From positions 806,001 through 870,000 of the forward strand of contig JACKOB010000002.1 in assembly GCA_024234575.1 (NCBI GenBank): a stretch of DNA of 64,000 nt, given 5' to 3'. This DNA is from Hahellaceae bacterium. GTDB taxonomy: Bacteria; Pseudomonadota; Gammaproteobacteria; Pseudomonadales; Oleiphilaceae. Under the pieces are notes generated by a model. It was not told the DNA's origin. It did no database searches and saw nothing but the letters and a program-made list of their open reading frames with translations. Both the position numbers and the translations under genes were made by a program. Positions 43,480 through 55,580 of this stretch are shown here, piece by piece (position 1 is the first letter of the stretch; every line of letters starts with the position of its first letter).

Positions 43480-43499
43480 AAGCCCTCTTTCGAGGGCTT
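43480..43499 (-). promoter_or_regulatory. Hairpin between yidC and mnmE covering the mnmE ribosome site
   Basis: An 8-bp perfect stem (AAGCCCTC with GAGGGCTT) and a 4-nt loop. On the minus strand the second arm holds GAGGG, the only purine-rich site before the mnmE ATG, 11 bases away. No T-run follows, so it is not a clear terminator; folding could limit mnmE translation. Confidence 0.5.
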
Positions 43500-43508
43500 A
43501 TTTATCCG

Positions 43509-45191
43509 TTAGCTTTTTGATGGCGCGTTTTCAATTTGCTTTGTAATCACCCATTGTTGAGCAATGGACAAGATGTTATTCACCAACCAATACAATACTA
43601 ATCCTGCAGGGAACCAGAGGAAAAATACAGTAAAAATGATAGGCATCATCTTCATCACGCGGGCCTGTATTGGATCTGGTGGCGCCGGATTCAGTTGCAT
43701 CTGAATAAACATCGACACCCCCATTAAAATAGGTAGCAAAAAGTATGGATCTTTAACAGACAAGTCGGTAATCCACAAGGCAAAAGGAGCATGCCTTAAT
43801 TGAACGCTTTCTAAGAGAACCCAATATAAAGCAATAAAAACAGGCATTTGAACAAGGATAGGCAAACATCCACCTAAAGGATTAATTTTTTCTTTCCGAT
43901 AAAGTTCCATCATGGCTTGAGACATCTTCTGTCTGTCGTCGCCATACTGTTCCTTCAACCGTGCTAATTGAGGGCCAACTTTTCTCATTGAGGCCATTGA
44001 ACGATAACTGGCAGCGGACAGGTGGAAAAATAGCCCTTTCACAATAATGGTAACCAGTATTATCGAGAAACCCCAATTGCCGATGAATCCGTGTAAAAAG
44101 TTAAGCAGTAAAAATAAAGGATAGGCAATAAAGAACAAAAATCCGTAATCAACCGTTAAATCCAGGTTTGGCGCAGCATTTTCTAATCTATCCAGAATCT
44201 TAGGGCCAACATATGCCTGAGCTTTTATGCTGCCAGTTTCTCCTGGTTTAACAACTGTTGCTGGGCTAATAAACCCCATGAGGTATGTATTGTCTTTTAC
44301 TTTTGTCTGGTAAACATGCTCAGTAGATGAATCGGGAATCCAGGCTGTTAGGAAATAGTGCTGAATAAACGCAATCCAACCGCCATTAATTGTCTGATTA
44401 ATGGGCTTTTCAGTTAAATCATCAAATGCATATTTTTCATAGGGTTCTGCAGGAGAAGAAAGTACCATTCCTAAAAATGATTGCATACCCATACTGTTTT
44501 GTTGCGAAGGATCTGGCCGGTTGTCCCTTACTATTTTACCAGATAGATTTCCTTCCCAATTCATATCAGATTGGTTATTTATGATGTACTCAACGCCAAT
44601 TAAATATTCATCACGCTTAAAGGTATAGCGTTTTGTAACTTCAATATTGTTGTCACTTTTAAAAAAAAGACTAACTACAAGTTCATCTTGATTAGCCGTT
44701 AATTCATATTTCGACTTAGCAGATTGAAATACTGGCATAGCTCCATTCTTTGCAGAATCGAAACCGTTTTTACCATACAGACCACTTTCCATGGTATATC
44801 GGCGACCGGCGCGATATTCCAAAAGGGCCATTGCTTCGTCTGAATGTAAGGCAACTTTATATGTTGGCAGTAATGCTTGAACAATATTGCCACCTTGCGT
44901 ATCAATTAAAATATCAAGCACATCAGTTTTAACCGAGATGACTTTATGATTGTCTGAAGTAGGTGTTGTTTGTATTTTCGCTGTGGAATTGTTCTCGGGC
45001 ACCGAAAATTCATCAGTGGTTACTTTAGATGTTTCGGGCGCATTGAATTCAGGTGTTTGAAATGTCGCGTTGTTTTTTTCGACGACGGTATTTGTTGGTT
45101 TGACTTGGCCGTAGTCATCATTCCACGCAAGTATCATTAAGTAAGATACAACAGCCAGGCCGATGAAGATAATTCCGCGTTTAATATCCAT
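43509..45191 (-). CDS. yidC: Membrane protein insertase YidC
   Basis: A 560-aa insertase of the gammaproteobacterial long form. It has an N-terminal membrane helix (residues of about 5-22), a large periplasmic domain and the conserved C-terminal membrane core (NWGFSIILVTIIVKG, NPLGGCLPILVQMPVFIALYW). It inserts proteins alone or with Sec, including the c subunit encoded nearby. It lies 13 bp behind yidD. Confidence 0.98.
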   Translation of the reverse strand: MDIKRGIIFIGLAVVSYLMILAWNDDYGQVKPTNTVVEKNNATFQTPEFNAPETSKVTTDEFSVPENNSTAKIQTTPTSDNHKVISVKTDVLDILIDTQGGNIVQALLPTYKVALHSDEAMALLEYRAGRRYTMESGLYGKNGFDSAKNGAMPVFQSAKSKYELTANQDELVVSLFFKSDNNIEVTKRYTFKRDEYLIGVEYIINNQSDMNWEGNLSGKIVRDNRPDPSQQNSMGMQSFLGMVLSSPAEPYEKYAFDDLTEKPINQTINGGWIAFIQHYFLTAWIPDSSTEHVYQTKVKDNTYLMGFISPATVVKPGETGSIKAQAYVGPKILDRLENAAPNLDLTVDYGFLFFIAYPLFLLLNFLHGFIGNWGFSIILVTIIVKGLFFHLSAASYRSMASMRKVGPQLARLKEQYGDDRQKMSQAMMELYRKEKINPLGGCLPILVQMPVFIALYWVLLESVQLRHAPFALWITDLSVKDPYFLLPILMGVSMFIQMQLNPAPPDPIQARVMKMMPIIFTVFFLWFPAGLVLYWLVNNILSIAQQWVITKQIENAPSKS

Positions 45192-45204
45192 ACTAATATG
45201 CCGT

Positions 45205-45477
45205 TTATTTCGGTGTGTGGTGAGAATGAGTAATATTTTCTGCTAAGCAATCACAGGGTGGAACAGGATCCAAACCACCTTTTGCCCATGGATTGCAGCG
45301 CAAAACTCGCTTCATAGTTAAAAACAATCCCTTAAACAGACCATGCGTTTCGATTGCTTGATAAGCATAATTTGAACATGAAGGGTGGAAGCGACATTGT
45401 GTGCCAAATATAGGACTTAGAAAGTATTGATATCCTTTGATAAGAAGCAAAAAAGGCTTGTTAACAATCGAATTCAT
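45205..45477 (-). CDS. yidD: Membrane protein insertion efficiency factor YidD
   Basis: A 90-aa protein with the family pattern YQYFLSPIFGTQCRFHPSCSNYA and RCNPWAKGGLDPVP. YidD aids membrane protein insertion and always lies between rnpA and yidC. Its ATG overlaps the rnpA stop by four bases. Confidence 0.97.
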   Translation of the reverse strand: MNSIVNKPFLLLIKGYQYFLSPIFGTQCRFHPSCSNYAYQAIETHGLFKGLFLTMKRVLRCNPWAKGGLDPVPPCDCLAENITHSHHTPK

Positions 45478-45860
45478 AACTGTCCCGCAGTGTCGTTGCT
45501 TATTTGGTCAGCTTTGCTAATTAACTTTTTAATGGAATAGTGCAGTTGCTGTCTGAAAGTTTCATTGTCGATCTCTGCAATACCTTTACGGCCTAAAAAT
45601 ACTATGTCGATTGAGGGAATTTTGTGTCGTTCTAATCGAAAATAATCTCTTGAGACCCGTTTAATCCGGTTTCTATCTACAGAAAGTTTTATGTTCTTTT
45701 TTGAAAGGACAAATCCTATTCTTGGAGTTGATAGTGCATTCCGTCTAGCAAGCAAAAGGAAGTATTTGGTTGATGCTTTTATTTCAGCTTTATCAAATAC
45801 AGAACGAAAATCCCCGGCATCCAATAATCTTGCTTGCCGGGGATAATCAAAGTTTCGCAT
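45474..45860 (-). CDS. rnpA: Ribonuclease P protein component
   Basis: A 128-aa basic protein of RNase P. The signature KKNIKLSVDRNRIKRVSRDYFR lies near residues 55-76. The ATG at 45860 (MRNFDYPRQARLL) is preferred; a TTG three codons upstream is also open. It lies between rpmH and yidD, as in most bacteria. Confidence 0.95.
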   Translation of the reverse strand: MRNFDYPRQARLLDAGDFRSVFDKAEIKASTKYFLLLARRNALSTPRIGFVLSKKNIKLSVDRNRIKRVSRDYFRLERHKIPSIDIVFLGRKGIAEIDNETFRQQLHYSIKKLISKADQISNDTAGQL

Positions 45861-45899
45861 CGTTTTCAAATACCGATGTTGAATTAAATTGCTTAGTAA

Positions 45900-46034
45900 T
45901 CAAGCACTCAACTGTTTGCGGCCTTTGGCACGACGAGCACTAAGAATTTTTCTGCCGTTGGCGGTAGCCATACGAGCACGGAAACCATGTACGCGCTTGC
46001 GCTTTAAATTACTCGGTTGGAATGTTCTTTTCAT
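45900..46034 (-). CDS. rpmH: 50S ribosomal protein L34
   Basis: A 44-codon gene on the minus strand: it starts [20 protein letters not shown] and ends in KQLSA, a textbook bacterial L34. The ATG is at 46032-46034 and the TGA at 45900-45902. It is the first gene of the rpmH-rnpA-yidD-yidC-mnmE cluster and diverges from dnaA. Confidence 0.98.
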   Translation of the reverse strand: MKRTFQPSNLKRKRVHGFRARMATANGRKILSARRAKGRKQLSA

Positions 46035-46798
46035 ATCTTTGATCTCACAAGCCTGAAGTCTTAAAGCCAATATTTAATAATCGGCCATTGTTCAAAATCG
46101 TTAGTGCATTAAATGTACTAAAAAGGGAGCGAGATTCTATTGCATCTTAAGCAATTTATCAACGTGAATTATTTATACGGCGTATGAGATAAAAATATAT
46201 TAATAAGTATATGTATTTAAAAGTTTATTGTTGTTGTTATTACTAGTGCAGCCATTTTTAGGGGATAAGACATAAAAACATATATAAAACATACAGATAT
46301 ACCTGCTAACAAGTGATGTATAAGCAGGCTCAAAAGCGGTGTAAAGGATGTAGGCAAACTATGTATGGATTGTGGATAAAGTTATGCGATAGGTTTCCCA
46401 CTGTTTATTCACAGGGTTACAAACATGGTTATACGCAAGTTATACATGAACTGTTTTCTATGTTGGTTAAAAAAAGCAGAAATTAAATAATAGTGCACAA
46501 GGCTGTTAGCAAGTTTATATCGTAATGATATATATGATAAAAGATATTAACATGCTATTTAATAACCGAAATTAGGGTATGGAAATGGCGGATGGTTTAC
46601 AGTTAGAATTGTCGCAGATAGCTATTGGGTAGAAACTCATTAGGAAAATAATAAATCAGAAAGTTTAATACTTCATTTATAGATATATGAAGGCTGCGCG
46701 GTTTTTTGCTGCTGCGAAGAAGTAATTGCCAGATTAATAGTTGTCCCGGATCTCTCTAGCTTATTCACGCTAGCCCTCTTAATTAAAGTGAGTATCAC
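46035..46798. other. rpmH-dnaA intergenic region with DnaA boxes, promoter and possible oriC
   Basis: A 764-bp non-coding stretch between divergent genes. A perfect DnaA box TGTGGATAA lies at 46371-46379 and a consensus TTATTCACA at 46405-46413; weaker matches include TTATTCACG near 46759. Bases 46140-46300 and 46480-46580 are very AT-rich. This is where Pseudomonas-type chromosomes have oriC, so this is a second candidate besides the mnmG side. It must also contain the divergent rpmH and dnaA promoters. Only two GATC sites were noticed. Confidence 0.6.
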
Positions 46799-48199
46799 GT
46801 GTCGGAAAACCTATGGAGTAAGTGCCTCGCCTATTTAGAGGACGAAGTTCCTGCTCAACAATACAACATGTGGCTTAGGCCCTTGCAGGTAGAAAAAAAG
46901 GGAGAAGAAGTCGTTCTTTATGCCCCGAATAAATTTGTTCTGGAATTTGTTTCAGAAAAATTTATGCAACGCATCAGTGAGCTTATTAATGAAGTTTCAG
47001 AAGATGTCATTGCTGGTATTCATCTTCGTATAGGGTCTGTTGGGTCGAAAAGTCAGACGCCACCGGTCAGTAACGTGACTGCTCCGAGAGCTCAGGTTAG
47101 GTCAGAACCTTCGGTAATAAAAGAACGTACTGGCTTTAACGCATCCAGAAAAGTGGAGGTTGAAGGCTCTCTGAACCACCAGAGCTTTTTAAATCCTAAT
47201 TTTACCTTTCAAACCTTCGTCGAAGGTAAATCTAACCAACTGGCACGGGCTGCATCTGTTCAGGTGGCAGATAACCCTGGCAGTGCTTATAACCCGTTGT
47301 TCTTATATGGTGGTGTTGGGTTAGGTAAAACTCATTTAATGCACGCAATTGGTAACGAAATAGTTAAAAGAAAACCCAATGCCAAAGTTGTGTATTTGCA
47401 TTCCGAGCGTTTCGTTGCAGATATGGTTAAAGCACTGCAATTGAATGCAATTAATGAGTTTAAACGGTTTTATCGGTCAGTAGATGCATTATTAATTGAT
47501 GACATACAGTTCTTTGCCAAAAAGGAGCGTTCACAAGAAGAGTTCTTTCATACTTTTAACGCGTTATTGGAGGGGGGGCAGCAGGTTATACTTACTTGTG
47601 ACAGGTATCCAAAAGAAATAGATGACATGGAAGAGCGTCTCAAGTCGCGCTTTGGTTGGGGGTTAACGGTAATGGTTGAACCACCGGAGCTGGAGACCCG
47701 TGTAGCAATTTTGATGAAAAAAGCAGAACAGCAAAATGTAAAGCTTAACAGCGAAGCGGCTTTTTTTATCGCACAAAAGATAAGGTCAAATGTACGTGAA
47801 TTAGAAGGTGCGCTGAAACTGGTTGCTGCCAATGCTCATTTTACTGGTGAGAAAATAACGCCATTATTTATCCGTGAGTGCCTAAAAGACTTGTTGGCTT
47901 TACATGAAAAACAGGTAAGTATTGATAATATACAAAGAACGGTAGCAGAGTATTACAAAATTAAAGTTGCGGATCTTCTTTCCAAGAGGAGAAACCGGTC
48001 AATTACCCGTCCACGTCAAATGGCAATGTCTCTGTCGAAAGAGCTAACTAACCATAGTTTACCGGAGATAGGCGATGCTTTCGGTGGACGTGACCATACT
48101 ACGGTGCTACATGCCTGTAAAAAAATAGTAGAGCTTCAGGGGCTGGATCAAGGGATTCGCGAAGACTACCAAAACTTTTTAAGAACACTGACTACATAA
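46799..48199 (+). CDS. dnaA: Chromosomal replication initiator protein DnaA
   Basis: A 466-aa DnaA starting with GTG. Domain I ([24 protein letters not shown]) interacts with partners, the AAA+ domain has Walker [10 protein letters not shown] near residue 167 and Walker B LIDDIQF, and domain IV carries the box-binding [19 protein letters not shown] near the C-terminus. DnaA-box sequences in its own upstream region suggest autoregulation. Confidence 0.99.
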   Translation: MSENLWSKCLAYLEDEVPAQQYNMWLRPLQVEKKGEEVVLYAPNKFVLEFVSEKFMQRISELINEVSEDVIAGIHLRIGSVGSKSQTPPVSNVTAPRAQVRSEPSVIKERTGFNASRKVEVEGSLNHQSFLNPNFTFQTFVEGKSNQLARAASVQVADNPGSAYNPLFLYGGVGLGKTHLMHAIGNEIVKRKPNAKVVYLHSERFVADMVKALQLNAINEFKRFYRSVDALLIDDIQFFAKKERSQEEFFHTFNALLEGGQQVILTCDRYPKEIDDMEERLKSRFGWGLTVMVEPPELETRVAILMKKAEQQNVKLNSEAAFFIAQKIRSNVRELEGALKLVAANAHFTGEKITPLFIRECLKDLLALHEKQVSIDNIQRTVAEYYKIKVADLLSKRRNRSITRPRQMAMSLSKELTNHSLPEIGDAFGGRDHTTVLHACKKIVELQGLDQGIREDYQNFLRTLTT

Positions 48200-48217
48200 T
48201 TTAGGGATCGGTTAACA

Positions 48218-49324
48218 ATGAAATTTAGTATTTCACGAGAAGCACTGCTCACGCCTCTGCAAATAATCTCGGGAGTTGTTGAAAGAAAACAAACTATGCC
48301 TGTTCTTTCTAACATTCTTGTAGTGGCAAACGAACAGGGAGTCGCACTCACTGGTACCAATATGGAAGTAGAGCTGCTCTGCCGTATCAGCGATGTGGAA
48401 GTGGTTGAAAATGGTGAGATTACTATCCCCGCAAAGAAATTGTCTGATATCTGTCGATCTTTAACAGATAGCCATGATATTGAGTTTAAAGTTGAGGGTG
48501 ACCGTGTTCATCTTCGCGCAGGTAAAAGTCATTTTGTTTTATCATCTTTGCCAGCGGAACATTTTCCCAATACAGAAAACGAAAAGAATGATTATTCATT
48601 GAAGGTACCACAGCAAGAGTTAAAGAAAATGTTGGATGCAACCGCTTTTGCTATGGCCCAGCAGGATGTTCGTTATTATTTAAATGGGATGTTATTTGAA
48701 ATATCCCACAAGCATTTACGAACAGTCGCCACTGATGGACATCGTTTGGCACTTGCTACTTTCGTTACGGAAACTGGCGTTACGGAAGACAACCCGAAGC
48801 AAATAATTATTCCAAGAAAGGGTGTATTAGAACTCTCGCGATTACTTAATGACGATAAGGACGTTGAGCTTGTATTCAGTGATAGTCATCTGCGGTCGAC
48901 AATTGGTTCATATACCTTTACCTCAAAAATCATTGAAGGAAAATTCCCGGATTATAATCGTGTTATTCCTCGGGGAGGTGACAAGTTCGTCGTAGCAGAT
49001 AGGCAAGATTTAAAAGCGGTCTTTATGCGGGCGGGTATTTTATCCCATGAAAATATTAGGGGTATTAGACTTAATCTTAGTGAGAATCAATTAGAAGTAT
49101 CGGCAAACAACCCCGAACACGAACAAGCAGAAGACTATATTGAAGTAGACTACAGTGGTGACACGTTGCAGATTGGCTTTAATGTCGGTTACCTGATTGA
49201 CGTTATGAACGCGATTGATGATGAAAAAGTGAAGTTAACGTTGTCGAACCCAAATAGCAGTGCATTGGTGGAAGCGGTGAATGATGATACTGCTATATAC
49301 GTCGTTATGCCTATGCGTCTGTAA
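48218..49324 (+). CDS. dnaN: DNA polymerase III beta subunit (sliding clamp)
   Basis: A 368-aa clamp beginning MKFSISREALLTPLQIISG and ending in YVVMPMRL, both typical. It holds the polymerase on DNA and is the known partner of TnsE in Tn7. It lies 18 bp behind dnaA in the standard order. Confidence 0.99.
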   Translation: MKFSISREALLTPLQIISGVVERKQTMPVLSNILVVANEQGVALTGTNMEVELLCRISDVEVVENGEITIPAKKLSDICRSLTDSHDIEFKVEGDRVHLRAGKSHFVLSSLPAEHFPNTENEKNDYSLKVPQQELKKMLDATAFAMAQQDVRYYLNGMLFEISHKHLRTVATDGHRLALATFVTETGVTEDNPKQIIIPRKGVLELSRLLNDDKDVELVFSDSHLRSTIGSYTFTSKIIEGKFPDYNRVIPRGGDKFVVADRQDLKAVFMRAGILSHENIRGIRLNLSENQLEVSANNPEHEQAEDYIEVDYSGDTLQIGFNVGYLIDVMNAIDDEKVKLTLSNPNSSALVEAVNDDTAIYVVMPMRL

Positions 49325-49383
49325 TGAAGAAATGGAATTTTGGAGTCAGTATCTCCACAGTAATTAAGGAAGGGAAGTTACTC

Positions 49384-50652
49384 ATGATTACATTTAAGAA
49401 TACGGTGAAGGGCGCTTTTCGAATTGGGCAGACTGCTGCTGTTGTTTCGCGTACAGGAATTAATTGGTTACGAGGAGATAGAGCCCCTGCTCCCAAGGTG
49501 TTACGTGAAACATTCGAGTCACTCGGGGCTACCTATGTGAAACTTGGTCAGTTTGTGGCAAGTTCACCAACTTTTTTCCCTCGCGAATATGTTGATGAGT
49601 TTCAGTATTGTTTAGATCGTACTAAGCCATTGCCTTTCTCGACAATGAAACGGATTTTAGAGGAAGAATTCGGCGCAGAGCTTACTAATATTTTTAAAGA
49701 AATAGATAGTAATCCGCTCGCTTCGGCATCTATAGCACAAGTGCATGCGGCGAAGTTAATCACGGGTGAAGATGTTGTTATTAAAATTCAAAAGCCCGGC
49801 GTAGAAAATATACTTTTAACAGATCTGAATTTTCTGTACGCATCAGCGAAAATACTTGAATTTATTGCACCTAAGATATCTTGGACGTCATTATCCGGAA
49901 TCGTGGAGGAAATACAAAGAACCATGATGGAAGAATGCGATTTCATTAAAGAGGCACAGAATTTACGAGCTTTTAAAGAATTTTTGATACGTACAAATAA
50001 TTCAGATGTCACTGTACCGCAAGTATATGGTCATGCCAGTACCAGACGTGTGCTGACTATGGAGCGTTTTTATGGTGTACCATTGATAGATCTGGAAACT
50101 ATACGTAAATATTGTGACGACCCTGAACGAACATTAATTACGGCAATGAATACCTGGTTTTCAAGTCTTACCCAATGCGAGTTTTTTCATGCGGATGTGC
50201 ATGCTGGTAATTTAATGGTATTGAGAGACGGTCGGATCGGGTTTATAGATTTTGGTATAGTGGGTCGAATTCCTGAGGGTGCTTGGGAAGCGATGTCTGA
50301 GTTTATTTCATCAATAATGGTTGGAAATTTTGATGCAATGGCAGACTCAATGATTCGTATTGGCGTGACAAAGAAACATGTTTCAGCGAAAGATCTAGCG
50401 GATGATATTCGTCGTCTTTATAAAAGATTGGATTCAATGGTGCCAGATTATGAAAAGTTGATGACTAATGAAGAAGACGAAGTAAATAATATTTTGATGG
50501 ATATAGTGAAGATCGGCGAGCAACATGGAATTCATTTTCCTAGAGAGTTCGCCCTGTTGCTTAAACAGTTTTTATATTTCGATCGATACGTGCATGTTCT
50601 TGCACCTGAGTTAGATATGTTTATTGACGATCGGCTCAATATGCTCCATTAA
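49384..50652 (+). CDS. AarF/UbiB (ABC1) family atypical kinase
   Basis: A 422-aa protein of the ABC1/UbiB group of protein-kinase-like ATPases. It has the family KxGQ motif (YVKLGQFVASSPTFFP near residue 50), the Ala-rich loop ASIAQVHAA, the catalytic-type HADVHAGNLM and the metal motif FIDFGIVGR. UbiB homologues support ubiquinone synthesis or lipid handling. It lacks the C-terminal membrane helices of E. coli UbiB (546 aa). The ATG at 49384 has GGAAG upstream; an in-frame ATG at 49324 overlaps the dnaN stop. Its position between dnaN and recF is unusual. No ubiquinone gene is near, so the function is open. Confidence 0.88.
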   Translation: MITFKNTVKGAFRIGQTAAVVSRTGINWLRGDRAPAPKVLRETFESLGATYVKLGQFVASSPTFFPREYVDEFQYCLDRTKPLPFSTMKRILEEEFGAELTNIFKEIDSNPLASASIAQVHAAKLITGEDVVIKIQKPGVENILLTDLNFLYASAKILEFIAPKISWTSLSGIVEEIQRTMMEECDFIKEAQNLRAFKEFLIRTNNSDVTVPQVYGHASTRRVLTMERFYGVPLIDLETIRKYCDDPERTLITAMNTWFSSLTQCEFFHADVHAGNLMVLRDGRIGFIDFGIVGRIPEGAWEAMSEFISSIMVGNFDAMADSMIRIGVTKKHVSAKDLADDIRRLYKRLDSMVPDYEKLMTNEEDEVNNILMDIVKIGEQHGIHFPREFALLLKQFLYFDRYVHVLAPELDMFIDDRLNMLH

Positions 50653-50669
50653 GTTAGTGAATATATGAG

Positions 50670-50707
50670 AATCCCCGATTGTGATAGGCAAATCGGGGAT
50701 TTTTTTA
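50670..50707 (+). terminator. Rho-independent terminator behind the AarF-like gene
   Basis: AATCCCCGATT and AATCGGGGATT form an 11-bp stem followed by seven T, 18 bases after the stop codon. It ends the dnaA-dnaN-kinase unit, so recF and gyrB need their own promoter in 50708-50901. Confidence 0.9.
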
Positions 50708-50901
50708 ATCTTTATTTTGGTAAATTGCAAGGCTATTTAAACTTTTGATGTGATGAAGGTTTTAGATTTTAAGAAGATAATAAATATGTAATGTTACGGA
50801 TGGGCGCTATGATAGTAGCTGTTTATAGTTTTCTATTACCGAAAGAATGTAAAACAAATTCCCTTTAACAAACCAACCACTGAAAGAGTTGTTAATGGCT
50901 T

Positions 50902-51996
50902 ATGCCTATTAAGAAAATGATTGTTACTGATTTCAGAAATTTTAAAAGTCAGACCCTTCAATTTAGCGATGGAATAAATATTTTTTTTGGTGTAAATGGC
51001 GCTGGTAAAACGTCTGTTTTAGAGGCTTTGAATTTTGCGTTAACCGGGCGTTCTTTTCGTACATCAAATATTAAGAGTACTATAAGAGAAAATGCTGATA
51101 AAACCATAGTTTTCGTTCAAGCATCAGATAAACAAAAAAATGTTTTATATAATATTGGGGTAGAAAAGTCATTTCATGCAACTCTTATGAAGCTCAACAA
51201 TCTTGATGTTAGTTCTTTCGCAGATCTCGCACGAATATTGCCAGTCCAAGTAGTAGAGCCGTCTAATTTAAATTTGTTAGAAGGAGCACCAGAAGGTAGG
51301 CGACGCTATTTGGATTGGTTAGTGTTCCACGTGGAACATGAGTTTTCACATCAATGGAAGCGCTATAAAAACATACTAAAACAAAGGAATAGCCTGCTCA
51401 GGCGTGGTAAAATGGAGCCGTTGGAACTCGACGTCTGGGATACGCAGCTAGCAAGTTATGGCGAGTACATCTCTGAAAGCAGACAAAAGAACCTAGAAGA
51501 GCTTCAGCCTTTTTTCTCTAAATACTTAAATATATTTGGTTTAGCGTCAATTGGTAGTACTACATTTAAGTATGTTAAGGGCTGGGAAATGAACAGTACT
51601 CTTCTTGAATCTTTGAAATCTTCTAGAGAAAATGATATTCGGAAGGCGCATACGAAAAGCGGGCCACATCGTTCTGATATACGTATAGAACTTAGTGGTA
51701 AGCCAGCTGGAGAAGTATTAAGCAGAGGACAGCAAAAAGTATTTTGTGTATGTATGAAGCTGGCCCAGTGTGACTACTTACGTTTGCGTAGTGGCAAGGA
51801 ATCTGTATTTCTATTGGACGACATTGCCTCAGAACTCGATTCTCTTAATCTTGAAAAAGTCTATGAAAGCTTACAAGAGCTAAATGCTCAGGTGTTATTA
51901 ACATCAATTCAAGCACCTGATATTCCAACTAGTCAAATAAAAAGATCAAACACCGTGTTCCACGTGGAACATGGAATAATCAGTCAAAAGAACTGA
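50902..51996 (+). CDS. recF: DNA replication and repair protein RecF
   Basis: A 364-aa SMC-like ATPase that loads RecA at gaps. Walker A GVNGAGKTS is near residue 33, the signature LSRGQQK near 275 and Walker B FLLDDIASELD near 305. Two perfect parS palindromes are embedded in the coding sequence, each giving the peptide VFHVEH. The gene sits 25 bp before gyrB. Confidence 0.98.
   Translation: MPIKKMIVTDFRNFKSQTLQFSDGINIFFGVNGAGKTSVLEALNFALTGRSFRTSNIKSTIRENADKTIVFVQASDKQKNVLYNIGVEKSFHATLMKLNNLDVSSFADLARILPVQVVEPSNLNLLEGAPEGRRRYLDWLVFHVEHEFSHQWKRYKNILKQRNSLLRRGKMEPLELDVWDTQLASYGEYISESRQKNLEELQPFFSKYLNIFGLASIGSTTFKYVKGWEMNSTLLESLKSSRENDIRKAHTKSGPHRSDIRIELSGKPAGEVLSRGQQKVFCVCMKLAQCDYLRLRSGKESVFLLDDIASELDSLNLEKVYESLQELNAQVLLTSIQAPDIPTSQIKRSNTVFHVEHGIISQKN
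51323..51338. promoter_or_regulatory. parS site 1 (inside recF)
   Basis: The 16-bp perfect palindrome TGTTCCACGTGGAACA matches the ParB-loading consensus of Pseudomonas. It lies about 5 kb from the dnaA gap and 11 kb from the mnmG gap, the usual range for parS. Confidence 0.92.
51956..51971. promoter_or_regulatory. parS site 2 (3' end of recF)
   Basis: A second identical 16-bp palindrome 633 bp from the first, within the last codons of recF. Two intact copies so close together make chance unlikely. Confidence 0.92.
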
Positions 51997-52018
51997 GCGA
52001 CTCCTGGGAGTTTAATAA

Positions 52019-54439
<2,421 letters not shown>

Positions 54440-54467
54440 CCGTTAGTAAACATTTATGAATCAAAAG

Positions 54468-54495
54468 ACATGGCCAGTTTGGTCATGTTTTTTTT
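54468..54495 (+). terminator. Rho-independent terminator behind gyrB
   Basis: ACATGGCC and GGTCATGT form an 8-bp stem with one G-T pair and a 5-nt loop, followed by eight T, 29 bases after the gyrB stop. Confidence 0.85.
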
Positions 54496-54587
54496 GGCTC
54501 AAAAATACAATTATTTCTAATAACAATAGAACTAAAAGCCATGTATAAATATACGTTTATTAGTTTATGGTATGTGAGTGTTATTCG

Positions 54588-55580
54588 ATGGCTGATTTCT
54601 CATTGGAAAAAATAACAAAGGCAAGTGAACTTGTTTATCAATATATGCTTCCGACACCGCAGTATAACTGGCCACAGCTTTCGCAAAAACTTGGTACAGA
54701 GTTGTGGGTAAAACATGAAAACCACACTGCGACGGGGTCATTTAAAATCCGTGGTGGAATTACCTACCTGGATTGGTTAAAAAAGAATAATCCAATGGTC
54801 AAAGGTATTGTTACTGCGACAAGAGGTAATCATGGACAAAGTCAGGCCCGGGCGGGTAGGGCTTTGAATATTAATGTCAAAATAATTGTTCCTAATGGCA
54901 ACTCAATTGAAAAAAATGCGGCGATGAGATCATTTGGTGCTGATGTGGTTGAGTTTGGCAACGATTTTGATGCAGCCAAACAAGAAGCTGTAAGGATTGC
55001 TGAACATGAAGAGTTGTTTCCTGTCCCCGCTTTTCATTCGGCACTGGTTTTAGGTGTTGCTTCATATGCTCTAGAACTCTTTACTCACGTAGCTGATTTA
55101 GATGTAGTTTATGTGCCTATAGGTTGTGGTTCGGGGATTTGTGGTGTAATCAGTGTGCGTGACGCACTTGGGCTGAAAACGGAAGTAGTGGGTGTTGTAT
55201 CTACTGAAGCGGATGCGGTGAAGCAATCATTTGAGACGGGACGATTAATCAACACAAGCAGTGCCAATACCTTTGCTGATGGGGTCGCCGTTAGAGAACC
55301 TATTCCTGAAGCATTTTCTATGTATTCCACAGGAGTAAGTCGTATAGTTTCTGTGACGGATGAAGAAATCTCGGCAGCAATCCGTATGTACTTTGCTTGT
55401 ACTCATAATGTTGCAGAAGGTGCTGGCGCAATATCTCTGGCGGCAGCTTTGCGTGAACGACAACAATTATGTGGAAAGCGTGTTGGGGTTGTATTAACTG
55501 GTGGAAATATTGATTCCGACGTATACGCCTCGATATTAAGAGGAGGTGCTTTACCAGAATCAACTAATCACGGTGGGTAA
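54588..55580 (+). CDS. PLP-dependent threonine/serine dehydratase-like enzyme
   Basis: A fold-type II PLP enzyme of 330 residues. The PLP lysine is in TGSFKIRGG near residue 51, the phosphate-binding glycine loop is GCGSGICG near 180, and ENHTATGS precedes the lysine. It lacks a C-terminal ACT domain, so isoleucine feedback as in IlvA is not expected. Family members deaminate threonine or serine or act on 3-hydroxyaspartate; the substrate cannot be read here. The ATG at 54588 is preferred over one at 54567. It stands alone after the gyrB terminator. A 7-bp inverted repeat, GTCTGCC/GGCAGAC (55603-55644), follows. Confidence 0.85.
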   Translation: MADFSLEKITKASELVYQYMLPTPQYNWPQLSQKLGTELWVKHENHTATGSFKIRGGITYLDWLKKNNPMVKGIVTATRGNHGQSQARAGRALNINVKIIVPNGNSIEKNAAMRSFGADVVEFGNDFDAAKQEAVRIAEHEELFPVPAFHSALVLGVASYALELFTHVADLDVVYVPIGCGSGICGVISVRDALGLKTEVVGVVSTEADAVKQSFETGRLINTSSANTFADGVAVREPIPEAFSMYSTGVSRIVSVTDEEISAAIRMYFACTHNVAEGAGAISLAAALRERQQLCGKRVGVVLTGGNIDSDVYASILRGGALPESTNHGG

